DNA from: Saccharibacillus soli
Lineage (GTDB): Bacteria > Bacillota > Bacilli > Paenibacillales > Paenibacillaceae
Direction: 5' to 3'
DNA: 64,000 bases
Assembly: GCA_002189105.1 (NCBI GenBank)
Contig: NIOB01000006.1
Span: 682,001-746,000, forward strand
Position 1 is the stretch's first letter; each line of letters opens with the position of its first letter. Positions 38,932 through 48,438 of this stretch are shown here, in pieces. Made by a program: the position numbers and the translations under genes. The notes below the pieces were generated by a model. It was not told where the DNA came from. It saw only the letters and a program-made list of their open reading frames with translations, and did not search any database.

Positions 38932-39855
38932 TTACTTCCCGTCCACCAAATCTTCAATCGAATTTGCTTCGACGTAGGCCGGAACAACCAGTCCCGTCTT
39001 CACACCCGTCATATTGGCACCAAGATCTTCAACCTTATCTTGATACTTCGCCCAGTAGTCGGCGTGAGTCAGCGGCAGCCAGGCGGCGAGGCTGGCATCG
39101 GCATCGCCCTGTGCTACGCCCAGCCACATCGGGCCAGCTTCGACTTCAAGCAGTTTGACGTCGTAACCCAGTTTCTCTTCCAGGATGTATTTGGCCAGAT
39201 TGGTGCTGGCGACTTCCGAGTCCCAGTTGACGAGCGCCAGGGTCAGCGTACCACCACTTGCTGGAGTAATTCCTTTGGTCCATTCTTCGATGCGGTCGGG
39301 ATGAGCTTCAGCAAAGTCAGCGGCTGCTTTTTGGGCATCCGTACCGTCTTCAATCGCTACCATCATTTCGCCCATTTCCTTTTCCGTCCAGGCGAAGTTA
39401 TCGAGGAACTGGTAAGCGGTCGGTTGGTCTGCTTTGAGACCTTTACGGGCGATGGTATGAATTTCTTCCGCTTCACCAAACGATTTTTTGGGATCTTCGA
39501 GATACTTGAGATCATATTTGGAGAACATCCAGTGCGGTGTCCAGCCTGTAATTACGATCGGATCTTTTTTGCGAATGGCTTTATCCAATGTAGCCGTCAT
39601 GGCCGAACCGGAGCTTTCCAGCAGCGTCCAGTCGCTAAGACCGTAATCGTCGATGGCTTTCTGAGCGGCAGTCATGATACCTGCGCCAGGGTCGATCCCG
39701 GTAATCTTGTGAGAGACTTGATCGCCGAGGGAACTTCCCGAACCGGAGGCGCTGGAGCTGCCGCCTCCGCCCGAAGAACAGGCACCCAGTACGAGTACCG
39801 CAGAAAGACTGGTGATGCCGAGCCATTTTTTCGTTCCTAAAGTCCATTTATTCAT
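38932..39855 (-). CDS. opuAC: Glycine betaine ABC transporter, substrate-binding lipoprotein
   Basis: 307 residues. Signal peptide II with lipobox VLVLGACSSGGGG, so lipid-anchored on the outer face of the membrane. The OpuAC fold shows Trp/Tyr-rich ligand motifs such as VITGWTPHWMFSKYDLKYL and a second lobe with LALVNWDSEVASTNLAKYIL and AWLPLTHADYW. It captures betaine or proline betaine for osmoprotection. Third gene of opuAA-opuAB-opuAC, its ATG overlapping the opuAB stop by one base. Confidence 0.95.
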   Translation of the reverse strand: MNKWTLGTKKWLGITSLSAVLVLGACSSGGGGSSSASGSGSSLGDQVSHKITGIDPGAGIMTAAQKAIDDYGLSDWTLLESSGSAMTATLDKAIRKKDPIVITGWTPHWMFSKYDLKYLEDPKKSFGEAEEIHTIARKGLKADQPTAYQFLDNFAWTEKEMGEMMVAIEDGTDAQKAAADFAEAHPDRIEEWTKGITPASGGTLTLALVNWDSEVASTNLAKYILEEKLGYDVKLLEVEAGPMWLGVAQGDADASLAAWLPLTHADYWAKYQDKVEDLGANMTGVKTGLVVPAYVEANSIEDLVDGK

Positions 39856-40721
39856 TACGCATTTCTCCTTTTCCGTGCAGGTTTGAAGATATTTTGCGAC
39901 AGACGGTCGAGTACGATAGCGAGGACAACAACAGCAAGTCCGGCTTCAAAGCCTTCGCCGATATGCAGTTTGGTTACGGCGCGATAAACCTCAACGCCAA
40001 TGCCTTGTGCGCCGATCATCGAAGCGATAACAACCATCGACAGCGACAGCATGACAGTTTGGTTGATCCCCGCCAGGATGGTCGGCAGAGCCAGCGGCAG
40101 CTGCACTTTGAACAGCTTCTGTGCACCCGTCGAGCCGAAGGCATCCGCAGCTTCCACCAGTTCGCCGGATACCTGCTTGATGCCCAGCGTTGTCAGACGA
40201 ATGGTTGGCGGAATGGCGAAGATGATCGAGGCGATGACGCCCGGTACAACGCCCAGACTGAAGAAAGTCACTGCAGGGAGCAGGTAGACGAACGCCGGCA
40301 TGGTCTGCATAAAGTCCAGCAGAGGCGTAATAATGTTGGCGGCCACGCGGTTTTTCGCGCATAGAATACCGATCGGAATCCCTACGATGATCGAGATCAA
40401 GCCCGAGGTTAAGACCAGCGCCAACGTGTTCATGGTCGCTTCCCAATAGCCCAGATCCCAGATCAACAGGAAGCCCAGCACCGTGAACAGCGATAACTTC
40501 CACTTGCCAGCCAGATAGGCAATGGCGGCAAGGATCACAATAAACAGAATGGGGTGAGGAGCCATGAAGATGTCTGTGAATCGATCAACAATTCCTTCAA
40601 CTACGGCTGCGATGCCGTCAAATAATCCTTCAAGGTGAATTCCCATCCAATCGACAGCTGTATCGACCCAATCCGCGATGGGGAGCTTAGGCAGCTCAGC
40701 CGATATGAAGTTGTTCAGCAT
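39855..40721 (-). CDS. opuAB: Glycine betaine ABC transporter, permease
   Basis: 288 residues, inner-membrane permease with about seven hydrophobic segments. The ABC coupling loop reads ELVEAADAFGSTGAQKLFKVQLP, near 185-205 (EAA motif). It partners the ATPase upstream and the lipoprotein downstream. It starts inside the last codons of opuAA (26-base overlap), so translation is coupled. Confidence 0.95.
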   Translation of the reverse strand: MLNNFISAELPKLPIADWVDTAVDWMGIHLEGLFDGIAAVVEGIVDRFTDIFMAPHPILFIVILAAIAYLAGKWKLSLFTVLGFLLIWDLGYWEATMNTLALVLTSGLISIIVGIPIGILCAKNRVAANIITPLLDFMQTMPAFVYLLPAVTFFSLGVVPGVIASIIFAIPPTIRLTTLGIKQVSGELVEAADAFGSTGAQKLFKVQLPLALPTILAGINQTVMLSLSMVVIASMIGAQGIGVEVYRAVTKLHIGEGFEAGLAVVVLAIVLDRLSQNIFKPARKRRNA

Positions 40722-41916
40722 GGATCTGCCCTCCTTCGTTTTCTACTTCTCCAGCCATCGCTCCGAGCAGGCTGCCGCGTACAACGACGCCCATCAGGCG
40801 ATTTTCTTCATCCACAACCGAGATCGGCAGAGGAGAGGTGCTGCTTTGTTCAAACATTTCGCCAATCAAACGGTCAGGTGGGCAAGTTGGACATTCGGGA
40901 ATCAGAATATCCTGAATCGACAGCTTCTCTTTTGCGGCACGCGAAGCGTCTTCGGCTGTGATCGCGCCCAGCAGTCGTTTACCACGGTCAATGACGAACA
41001 GGTTGGATACGCCGCGTTCACGCATCAGTTCAAGAGCAACGCGTGGGCCGCGATCCGGTGTGATCGTCTCGGGACGGCGCATGACGTGCGAAGCCGTAAG
41101 CACCTTCGATAGATCCACATCTTCGACGAATCGGCGGACGTAGCCATTGGCAGGTTGAATCAGAATTTCTTCTGGTGTACCAATCTGCACGACTTCGCCA
41201 TCTCGCATCAGCGCAATTCGGTCGCCGATGCGCAGGGCTTCGTCCAGGTCATGGGTAATAAAGATGATCGTTTTTTTCATTTTCTCCTGAAGATCCAGCA
41301 GTTCGTCCTGCATATCGCGGCGAATCAGCGGGTCGAGTGCGCTGAACGCTTCGTCCATCAACAGCACTTCCGGGTCATTGGCGAGCGCACGGGCTAGTCC
41401 GACACGCTGCTGCATGCCGCCGCTGAGTTCGTCCGGCATTTTTGTCTCCCAGCCTTTGAGTCCAACGAGTTCCAGCGATTGCTTGGCTTTCTCGCGGCGT
41501 TTAGATTTATGAACCTTCTGAACTTCCAGACCATATTCGACATTATCCAGCACACTGCGATGCGGGAATAAAGCGAATTTCTGGAATACCATGCTGATCG
41601 TTTTGCGGCGCACTTCGCGCAGCTGTTCCGCGTTCATTTTCATAATATCTTTGTCATGAACCAGGATCTGCCCGGCAGTCGGTTCAATCAACCGGTTGAA
41701 CATGCGGACGAGCGTGGACTTGCCGCTTCCGGACAGTCCCATGATGACGAAGATTTCGCCCTGCTCGATGTCCATGTTCACCTGGTTGACGCCGACCGTA
41801 ATCTGTTTCTCCTTGGCGAGTTTCTGTTTGTTATAACCCTGCTCCAGCAGCTTAACGCCCTGAGCGGCATTAGGTCCGAACAATTTGCTTACATTCCGAA
41901 CACTGAGTATCGGCAT
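40696..41916 (-). CDS. opuAA: Glycine betaine ABC transporter, ATPase with CBS domains
   Basis: 406 residues. Walker A GLSGSGKSTLVRMFN, signature LSGGMQQRVGLARAL, and Walker B EVLLMDEAFSALDPL. A C-terminal pair of CBS domains (about 275-395) senses ionic strength or nucleotides in this family. The frame opens at 42087, but MPILSVRNVSKLFG at 41916, preceded by AAGGGG, is the conserved start. First gene of the operon, about 590 bases from the divergent GbsR-type regulator. Confidence 0.95.
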   Translation of the reverse strand: MPILSVRNVSKLFGPNAAQGVKLLEQGYNKQKLAKEKQITVGVNQVNMDIEQGEIFVIMGLSGSGKSTLVRMFNRLIEPTAGQILVHDKDIMKMNAEQLREVRRKTISMVFQKFALFPHRSVLDNVEYGLEVQKVHKSKRREKAKQSLELVGLKGWETKMPDELSGGMQQRVGLARALANDPEVLLMDEAFSALDPLIRRDMQDELLDLQEKMKKTIIFITHDLDEALRIGDRIALMRDGEVVQIGTPEEILIQPANGYVRRFVEDVDLSKVLTASHVMRRPETITPDRGPRVALELMRERGVSNLFVIDRGKRLLGAITAEDASRAAKEKLSIQDILIPECPTCPPDRLIGEMFEQSSTSPLPISVVDEENRLMGVVVRGSLLGAMAGEVENEGGQIHAEQLHIG

Positions 41917-42244
41917 TTCGTTCACCCCTTCTGTATGGTTGAAAAAGAAAATCATGGTGTCGATGAGGATCGCTTCCTGAAAATCTATCCCTATATAAGC
42001 TCTGCCTATATATATATAGTAGAAATCCGCAGCTGACGATGCCTGGTATCGACTTCTGAGGTTCGGCATGTTTCGACGAAGTAACAAGATTCATTTCTTG
42101 TGTCCTGCCGTCATGCAGCGCGAAAGCAACGACCTGATAAAAAGCCGGGCTTTCGGAACCAAGCGAGCTTTGTAATCCCAACGTCCTAAATTGTAACAAT
42201 ACGCTTCTTTCTTTTCAACCTTCATATCCGTACGTTAAGTTCGT

Positions 42245-42262
42245 ACAGAAAAAACTGTACAA
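42245..42262. promoter_or_regulatory. Perfect dyad in the opuA-gbsR intergenic region
   Basis: GTACAG-AAAAAA-CTGTAC. The rest of 41917-42502 is AT-rich leader and promoter DNA. I see no riboswitch and no certain opuAA promoter in it. The dyad is a candidate operator for the adjacent GbsR-type repressor. Confidence 0.45.
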
Positions 42263-42315
42263 AGTTATAATCTAAAATACTCGAAAATGCTCCGAAATCC
42301 TCGTTTTTTGAAAAC

Positions 42316-42344
42316 TTTACAATTGTCAAACGTTCTCCTAGAAT
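42316..42344 (+). promoter_or_regulatory. gbsR promoter
   Basis: TTTACA-N17-TAGAAT. The start codon is about 160 bases downstream, leaving a long leader that holds a small GAGGC/GCCTC stem near 42426. Confidence 0.6.
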
Positions 42345-42502
42345 GAAAAATGACAAATCGTGCGTCCAGTGGCTTTTTTCCATACCTGTTCAGTTCTTGG
42401 TTCATATTCATATGAGTCAAAATGGAGGCACTGGCCTCAACGAGGCGAACATTTCATATAGGTTTAATCGATAAATAGCAAGAATTTAAGGAGGTTTCAG
42501 GC

Positions 42503-43063
42503 ATGAGCTTGGACCAGAAGCTATGGAGCGAGGAAGAACACGATACCGTTCAGCGCATACGCAAGCGTGTGATCGAAGTTGTGGGCAGGAACATGGAATT
42601 ATACGGCGTGACTTTATCAACGGGCCATTTGTACGGGCTGCTTTTTTTTGCCGATAAACCAATGACGCTGGATGAGATGGGACGCGAGATGCAGATGAGC
42701 AAGACCAGCATGAGTACCGGCGTCCGAACTCTATTGGATCTGAAAATGGTTAATAAGGTCTGGGAAAAAGGATCTAGAAAAGACCTGTATGAAGTGGAAT
42801 ATGATTGGTACCAGACGTTCACCGATTATTTTGCCAATGAGTGGAGAAAAGCGGTGGAGAGCAATCTACAGGTGATGAAGCGGGCGATCAAGGAGATTGA
42901 ACGACTGCTTGAGCAGCCCGAGATCAGCGAATTTACAGCAAACGTGTTAGGCAAAGATCTGGAGAAGATCCGTCAGGCCGAAAAGTATTATCGCTGGTTG
43001 GATCGACTGATCGATGTGATGGAAGATGGGGAGATTTTCGATCTCGTACCTCGAGAAGTCTAA
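42503..43063 (+). CDS. gbsR: GbsR-type (MarR superfamily) regulator of betaine uptake
   Basis: 186 residues, the length of GbsR/OpcR repressors of osmoprotectant genes in Bacilli. A winged helix (about 45-105) reads KPMTLDEMGREMQMSKTSMS, then LLDLKMVNKVWEKGSRKDLY. A helical C-terminal part (about 110-175) with AEKYYRWLDRLIDVME follows. The divergent opuA operon is its obvious target, and choline or betaine the likely effector in this family. AAGGAGG lies before the ATG. It could equally be called OpcR. Confidence 0.87.
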   Translation: MSLDQKLWSEEEHDTVQRIRKRVIEVVGRNMELYGVTLSTGHLYGLLFFADKPMTLDEMGREMQMSKTSMSTGVRTLLDLKMVNKVWEKGSRKDLYEVEYDWYQTFTDYFANEWRKAVESNLQVMKRAIKEIERLLEQPEISEFTANVLGKDLEKIRQAEKYYRWLDRLIDVMEDGEIFDLVPREV

Positions 43064-43093
43064 CAAGAAGCCAAACAAAATGTGAATTTATGA

Positions 43094-43168
43094 AAAAAGG
43101 ATGCCCGCCCGGTACAATTCCGCTTTAAAGCGGCGTGTCTAAAAAACCCGGTGCGGGTAATCTTTTGA
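43094..43168 (+). terminator. Extended hairpin after gbsR
   Basis: AAAAGGATGCCCGCCCGG pairs imperfectly with CCGGTGCGGGTAATCTTTT around an inner CCGCTTTAAAGCGG palindrome. Probable terminator. Confidence 0.5.
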
Positions 43169-43181
43169 TTGTAGGCGGATT

Positions 43182-43209
43182 TTGTCTCTGGTCTTTTTTG
43201 GCGTAGAAT
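43182..43209 (+). promoter_or_regulatory. alr promoter
   Basis: TTGTCT-N16-TAGAAT, about 100 bases before the alr start. Confidence 0.5.
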
Positions 43210-43309
43210 TCTTCGACCCTGTGGACCGGTCTGCTGGCATTGACAGCCCCGCTTTCCGAGCTTACGCTGAAATTAACAAAATTTATGTTTAAAGGTGGCT
43301 GTTTTGCCC

Positions 43310-44518
43310 ATGCAGTATCGTCCTACTCAAGCCGTCGTGGATCTGGATGCGCTTCGCGCCAACTACGAGGCTTTTCGTATGTATCTCGATTCTTCGACTC
43401 TTCTGTTAGCCTGCGTCAAAGCTAATGCCTACGGGCATGGAGCGGTGGAAGTCAGCCGTGAGCTGGAGCGTCTGGGCGCAGATTATTTAAGCGTTGCGTT
43501 CCTGGACGAGGCGCTGGAGCTTCGTCAAGCAGGCATTACCCTGCCGATTCTGGTATTGGGTTATACACCGCCTGAAGGCCTGATCGTGGCACGTGACCAT
43601 CAGATCACGGTTGCCCTGTTCAGCGATGAAGTGCTTGATGCTGCTCGCCGAATGGATCGTTCGTCGTCCGGTCGCCGTCTCAAGGTCCACATCAAGGTGG
43701 ACAGCGGCATGGGACGTCTTGGCCAGATGGCCGGGCCCCAGGCAACGGCTTTTGTAAAAAGAGCACTCGAAGTCGATACACTTGAAGTCGAAGGGATTTT
43801 TACCCACTTTGCCAGAGCGGATGAAACCGACAAAACCTATACACTCGATCAATACAAGGCATTTCATTGCACGACGGACGCGCTTGCGCAGGAAGGCATC
43901 AACATCCCGTTGATACATACCGGCAACAGTGCCGCCGCGATCGACACACCGGGGCTGTCTCCCAAGATGGTCCGAATCGGGATCTCGTTATATGGTCTCT
44001 ATTCTTCCTGCGAAGTGAACCACACCGTCGTTAAGCTTCGACCTGTCTTGACGCTCAAGACCCGCGCCGTATTCGTCAAAACGCTCGACCGTCCGATGGG
44101 AATCAGCTATGGGTCCCTGTACACGGCGGAAGCGGGCGAACGGATCGCTACGCTGCCGATCGGCTATGCCGACGGTTATTCGCGGATGCTCGGGGGCAAG
44201 GCGGAAGTGCTGGTTCGAGGTCGCCGTGTTCCGGTGACTGGAACCATCTGCATGGATCAGTGTATGGTGTCGCTCCAATCTTTCGCAGACGCGGAAGACA
44301 TCCAAGAAGGCGAGGAGGTTGTGCTGCTTGGCAATCAGTCTGGTGGCGTTATCACAGCCGACGAAATTGCCGACAAACTCGGAACCATTCATTATGAGGT
44401 GGTGTGTATGCTCGCCCACCGCGTACCGCGTATTTATGTACGTCAAGGCATGATTATTGCGGAATCCAACCCCCTTTTTCAGGTGCCACAAGCTGTTTCT
44501 CAAGTCCTATCCGAATAA
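43310..44518 (+). CDS. alr: Alanine racemase
   Basis: 402 residues. Makes D-alanine for peptidoglycan in the cytoplasm. The PLP lysine is in LLACVKANAYGHGAVE; the catalytic tyrosine region is RIATLPIGYADGYSRML, and GTICMDQCMVSL follows. Start options are ATG 43310, TTG 43304 and GTG 43295; the ribosome site AAAGGTGG fits any of them. The gene is followed by the ndoAI-ndoA pair, the order conserved across Bacilli. Confidence 0.95.
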   Translation: MQYRPTQAVVDLDALRANYEAFRMYLDSSTLLLACVKANAYGHGAVEVSRELERLGADYLSVAFLDEALELRQAGITLPILVLGYTPPEGLIVARDHQITVALFSDEVLDAARRMDRSSSGRRLKVHIKVDSGMGRLGQMAGPQATAFVKRALEVDTLEVEGIFTHFARADETDKTYTLDQYKAFHCTTDALAQEGINIPLIHTGNSAAAIDTPGLSPKMVRIGISLYGLYSSCEVNHTVVKLRPVLTLKTRAVFVKTLDRPMGISYGSLYTAEAGERIATLPIGYADGYSRMLGGKAEVLVRGRRVPVTGTICMDQCMVSLQSFADAEDIQEGEEVVLLGNQSGGVITADEIADKLGTIHYEVVCMLAHRVPRIYVRQGMIIAESNPLFQVPQAVSQVLSE

Positions 44519-44682
44519 AGTGTGAAGAAATGGGCTGTACGGATGACAGATTGTAAGCTATAATGGGTGGCAGCATAGGTGATATACGCATCGTATATAC
44601 GCTTTTTCAACAGTTCCCGATCATACGGACAATCCGTAGCCGGAACCGTTGAAGGGGATAAGCTCATGGGGGTGGACGAACG

Positions 44683-44964
44683 GTGGCGAACTTGCAAAGC
44701 ACCAAGAGAGTGATGATTAGCTTGCCCGATCATCTTCTGCAAGAAGTGGATGGAATCGCAGCTTTGGAAAATTCCAATCGCAGTGAACTCATCAGGCTGG
44801 CAATGAGACAGTATCTGGTCGATCGAAAGAAGCGGTATATCCGCGAGTCGATGCAGCAGGGGTACATGGAGATGGCCCATATCAATTTGTCGATGGCTTG
44901 TGAAGCGTTTCATGCGGAGGAAGACGCAGACATCACTCTGGTTCGCTTAGTAAGCGGGGTGTAA
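44683..44964 (+). CDS. ndoAI: Antitoxin EndoAI (MazE-type, ribbon-helix-helix)
   Basis: 93 residues. The ribbon-helix-helix start is TKRVMISLPDHLLQEVDGIA, then ENSNRSELIRLAMRQYL. It neutralises the EndoA RNase encoded next and probably represses its own promoter. GTG start at 44683, with GGGGGTGG in front. The stop and the TTG start of ndoA are three bases apart. Confidence 0.93.
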   Translation: MANLQSTKRVMISLPDHLLQEVDGIAALENSNRSELIRLAMRQYLVDRKKRYIRESMQQGYMEMAHINLSMACEAFHAEEDADITLVRLVSGV

Positions 44965-44967
44965 CTA

Positions 44968-45318
44968 TTGCTCGTTAAACGCGGTGACGTATTTTTTGCG
45001 GACCTATCGCCGGTGGTGGGGTCCGAGCAGGGTGGAGTGCGTCCGGTTCTGGTCATCCAGAACGATATCGGTAACCGCTTCAGCCCTACGGTCATCGTCG
45101 CGGCGATTACCGCCCAAATTCAGAAAGCAAAGCTGCCGACCCACGTGGAGATCGATGCGAAGACGCACGGATTCGACCGCGATTCCGTCGTTCTGCTCGA
45201 ACAGATTCGGACGATCGACAAGCAGCGCCTGACCGACCGGATTACGAGGCTTGGGGAAGAGACCATGAAACGGGTGGATGAATCGCTTCAGATCAGCCTG
45301 AGTCTGGTTGATTTCTAA
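44968..45318 (+). CDS. ndoA: mRNA interferase EndoA (MazF)
   Basis: 116 residues with a strongly conserved sequence: [35 protein letters not shown], then [20 protein letters not shown]. This is the Bacillus-type MazF RNase that cuts at UACAU-like sites. TTG start, as in B. subtilis, with GGGGTG eight bases upstream. A chromosomal, core toxin-antitoxin pair with alr, not a mobile one. Confidence 0.96.
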   Translation: MLVKRGDVFFADLSPVVGSEQGGVRPVLVIQNDIGNRFSPTVIVAAITAQIQKAKLPTHVEIDAKTHGFDRDSVVLLEQIRTIDKQRLTDRITRLGEETMKRVDESLQISLSLVDF

Positions 45319-45398
45319 TCCGGAATGTCTGGAAAGATCCTTCAAGCCGAAAGCTGTGTCTGGGTAAGTCGGGCTGAAGTCTCGCGGCAAACGAAAGA

Positions 45399-45439
45399 GG
45401 AGCACGATGGTGCGAATGTTCGCACATCGGCTCCTTTTT
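45399..45439 (+). terminator. Terminator after ndoA
   Basis: GGAGC.CGATGGTGCGAA and TTCGCACATCG.CTCC form a long stem followed by TTTTT. Between here and 45668 I see only a weak promoter-like TAGACA-N18-TAGAAT at about 45613-45642. Confidence 0.8.
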
Positions 45440-45668
45440 CGTTTTTTGCGTGTAAACAAGCAGTTAACCTCACATCAATATGACGAGAAAACATGGGTTG
45501 AGGGTAAGCGTCTATAAAAGGCTTTTGCGCGTTATCGAAGTAGTGTAAGTGACTCGACGGAAACGCAGAACGGGTGTAAAATAGCCTGTGAAGCCTGAAA
45601 TAGACAGTGTAATGTATGATTTTATAGAATCGGCGAAGGATTATTGACGAAGCGAGGAGAGCTTGCAG

Positions 45669-46358
45669 ATGCGTTTTAAAAATGTGTTTTCCATTATAGG
45701 ACCTTCCATGGTTGGTCCTTCTAGCTCACATACAGCGGGAGCCGTACGAATTGGATTAATCGCCAGACAGCTGCTCGGTGAACAGCCGATCCACGTCAAG
45801 ATTGCTTTGTACGGCTCATTTGCAGATACCTATTGGGGACATGGAACGGATCTGGCGCTTGCAGGCGGCCTGCTCGGTTATGCTACTGATGATTCGCGTG
45901 TGGCGGATGCTCTGGACGAAGCACAGCGTTTGGGCATTGAGATCAAGTTCGTCAAAGGGGTAGGATTGGCTCCGCATCCGAATACGGCCAAGCTTGAATT
46001 GACTGCTGCGGACGGTCGCCTTGCTCAGGTTGTGGGGGCGTCGATCGGCGGCGGTAACGTCATGATTCATGAAATGAATGGATTTGATGTTCGATGCAGT
46101 GGGGAATATCCGACGATTGTCGTGCTGCACCATGACCGACCGGGCGTGATTGCTGCCTTGACGGGCGTTCTGGGCGGCAGCGGTACAAATATCGGCTACA
46201 TGGGCGTAGATCGTAAGGGACGCAGCGCTGAAGCCATGACCGTCATGGAGCTGGACACGGTACCTAATGCCGAACTGCTGGAGAGGTTAAAGCAGATTGA
46301 GGAAGTGAAGGACGTTACGGTGATTAACTTGAACAGCAGGGAGGCGCAGAACCAATGA
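45669..46358 (+). CDS. sdaAB: L-serine dehydratase, iron-sulfur type, beta subunit
   Basis: 229 residues. FSIIGPSMVGPSSSHTAGAV is the family signature near the start, and a C-terminal ACT domain (about 150-220) begins YPTIVVLHHDRPGVIAALTG. With SdaAA it converts serine to pyruvate and ammonia through a 4Fe-4S cluster. The ATG at 45669 has GAGGAG before it. Stop and the sdaAA start overlap (ATGA), so the subunits are coupled. Confidence 0.95.
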   Translation: MRFKNVFSIIGPSMVGPSSSHTAGAVRIGLIARQLLGEQPIHVKIALYGSFADTYWGHGTDLALAGGLLGYATDDSRVADALDEAQRLGIEIKFVKGVGLAPHPNTAKLELTAADGRLAQVVGASIGGGNVMIHEMNGFDVRCSGEYPTIVVLHHDRPGVIAALTGVLGGSGTNIGYMGVDRKGRSAEAMTVMELDTVPNAELLERLKQIEEVKDVTVINLNSREAQNQ

Positions 46359-47290
46359 GATTCCGAACATTAAAAGAACTCGCTGCCATCAGCATGGAGG
46401 AAGGCAAGAGCCTGGCTGAAGTGATGATCGAAGACCAAGCCGCAGAGACAGGCGTTCCTCGTGAAGAGATCGTGGCTCAGATGGCCGATTATTATGAAAA
46501 GATGAAGGAAGCAGTGCGGCGCGGCTTGACTGAGCCCACGACATCACGCAGCGGCCTGAGTGGGGGGGATGCAGTGAAGGTGCTGGATCTGGTCGAGAAC
46601 GGCACACCTTCCTCGGGAGATCCGTCTTCACGGGCGATGGCCTATGCGCTGGCAGTGTCGGAAGTGAACGCTTCGATGGGTCGAATTATTGCCACTCCCA
46701 CTGCCGGGTCGTGTGGGATCATTCCAGGTGTATTCGTCAGCTCGCAGGAACGCTTTGGCTGGAGTGACGAACATATGGTCAACGGATTGTTTGCAGCGGG
46801 AGCCATTGGTTATGTGATCGCCAACAATTCGTTCATCTCTGGTGCAGAGGGTGGATGCCAGGCTGAAGTTGGCTCGGCGATTGGAATGGCGGCTGGGGCG
46901 CTGGTTGAGCTTCGCGGTGGCCATGCGGAACAGGCCATGCATGCGGTAGGGCTGGCGCTGAAAAATACGCTGGGGTTGATCTGCGATCCGGTAGCTGGTC
47001 TGGTTGAGATTCCCTGCATCGTGCGCAATGGTCTGGGCGCGGTCAATGCACTGGCTGCCGCTGATATGGGGCTGGCTGGAGTACGCAGTGCCATTCCGTC
47101 CGATGAAGTGGTTAGCGTCATGCTGGAAGTGGGCGCAGCCATGCCAAGCGGACATCGGGAGACGGGACAGGGGGGTCTGGCGCAGACCCCGACCGGTCGC
47201 AAGCTAACCGAAGGCCTGATGAAGGGGCGCAAACCGCTGGAGCCAGAGGCTGAGGAGCCAGCAGGCGAAGCGGTGAAGACTGCGGAATAA
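46355..47290 (+). CDS. sdaAA: L-serine dehydratase, iron-sulfur type, alpha subunit
   Basis: 311 residues. The cluster-binding cysteines are in TAGSCGIIPGVF and LICDPVAGLVEIPCIVRNG. SRAMAYALAVSEVNASMGRI and GGCQAEVGSAIGMAAG are also conserved. The last 20 residues, rich in Glu, Pro and Ala, go beyond the usual end. It starts within the sdaAB stop. Confidence 0.95.
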   Translation: MRFRTLKELAAISMEEGKSLAEVMIEDQAAETGVPREEIVAQMADYYEKMKEAVRRGLTEPTTSRSGLSGGDAVKVLDLVENGTPSSGDPSSRAMAYALAVSEVNASMGRIIATPTAGSCGIIPGVFVSSQERFGWSDEHMVNGLFAAGAIGYVIANNSFISGAEGGCQAEVGSAIGMAAGALVELRGGHAEQAMHAVGLALKNTLGLICDPVAGLVEIPCIVRNGLGAVNALAAADMGLAGVRSAIPSDEVVSVMLEVGAAMPSGHRETGQGGLAQTPTGRKLTEGLMKGRKPLEPEAEEPAGEAVKTAE

Positions 47291-47484
47291 GTTAATCTAT
47301 CCTGCCCAAGAGCCGGGTTCAGGCGAAGAGGGAGCAATGAACATTGAATGTTTGACTGGTCAATCTGAAGGCTTAGGATCTGGGGTGGAGGAAAAGCGGA
47401 GCGGATTACGGCGACTAGACAGCCGGACGCTTCGTTTTTTTATGTGGTTCGTCTGCACGGATTTGTAGAAGGAAGGGAAATAAG

Positions 47485-48438
47485 ATGCAAAACGTAAACA
47501 AGTCCAAACCCATGTCGATCTACCCTTATGCCTGTCATGAGGATGAACGCCCGCTGTGTGAATGGGAACTGCGTGTTCTGCTGGAGGCGGAGGTGCATGA
47601 GCGTTATGTACAGTCGCACCGAGAGATTGACCCTTCGCGCAGTCCTTTTATTCATGGGAGGCTGAATGTCCGGTACACAGCATCTACGCTGGAGGAAATG
47701 GCGCAGGCAGCCGCAGAGTTGGAGACGGAAGGCCAAACCTTTAAGCTGCGTTACATTGGAGCGGACGGCAAGGCAGATTATGCAGAGCGGCGGCGCATTG
47801 AGCGCCAGATTGGCGCTCATATTCGTGGGAAGGCAGAGATGAAGCGTCCGGAACGAATCTATGGACTTGCTTATGTCCACGGAAAATGGCTGCTGGGCGA
47901 TTATGAGGAACGCCAAGCCATTTGGCTGAACCATAAGGACAAGCCGCGTCAATATTCCACAGCGCTCGGGACACGCATGGCGAGGGCCATTGCCAACCTT
48001 GCTGTGCCGCAGCCAGCGGGCATTCGCGCCGTCGATCCATGCTGTGGGATCGGCACCGTACTGATTGAAGCTCAATCGATGGGCATCGATATGGTGGGCT
48101 TCGATTTGAATCCGCTGGCTGCGATTGGCGCAAGAGAGAATCTGGCCTTCTTCAACCTGCCGGTTGAAGTGAAAGTGGCCGACATCCGTACACTTGAAGG
48201 ACATTACGATGCGCTGGTGCTGGATCTGCCTTATAATCTGTGTTCGGTATTAAGCGCGGGTGAGCGTGCGGAGATGCTGCAAGCAGCCAGCCGCTTGGCG
48301 GATCGCTGCGTTGTGATCGCAACGCAGGACATTGCTGAAGCCATTGAAGAAGCTGGTATGAAAGTGAATGAGGGCTGTATTGTGCGCAAGGGGAACTTTG
48401 CCCGGTATATCTGGTTATGCAGCAACCAGCAGCCGTGA
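47485..48438 (+). CDS. TRM11-type RNA methyltransferase family protein
   Basis: 317 residues. The C-terminal half is a SAM-dependent methyltransferase: GIRAVDPCCGIGTVLIEAQ (motif I), MVGFDLNPLAAIGARENL, and the catalytic motif DLPYNL near 250. The DPPY-like motif and the VDPCCGIGT pattern place it with the TRM11/TrmG10 and UPF0020 family, which modify guanosine in tRNA or rRNA. Here the N-terminal part (about 1-130) has no THUMP signature I can recognise. AAGGGAAATAAG lies before the ATG. A weak terminator-like stem (47394-47443) separates it from sdaAA. Confidence 0.82.
   Translation: MQNVNKSKPMSIYPYACHEDERPLCEWELRVLLEAEVHERYVQSHREIDPSRSPFIHGRLNVRYTASTLEEMAQAAAELETEGQTFKLRYIGADGKADYAERRRIERQIGAHIRGKAEMKRPERIYGLAYVHGKWLLGDYEERQAIWLNHKDKPRQYSTALGTRMARAIANLAVPQPAGIRAVDPCCGIGTVLIEAQSMGIDMVGFDLNPLAAIGARENLAFFNLPVEVKVADIRTLEGHYDALVLDLPYNLCSVLSAGERAEMLQAASRLADRCVVIATQDIAEAIEEAGMKVNEGCIVRKGNFARYIWLCSNQQP

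Noticed and set aside
38740-39840. 366-residue plus-strand frame over the long inverted repeat and opuAC
   Set aside because: Antisense to opuAC, starts in the repeat without a ribosome site. The repeat itself is reported instead.
44683-45318. ndoAI-ndoA as an acquired toxin-antitoxin module
   Set aside because: The pair follows alr in the order conserved throughout Bacilli and has normal composition; it is core chromosome.
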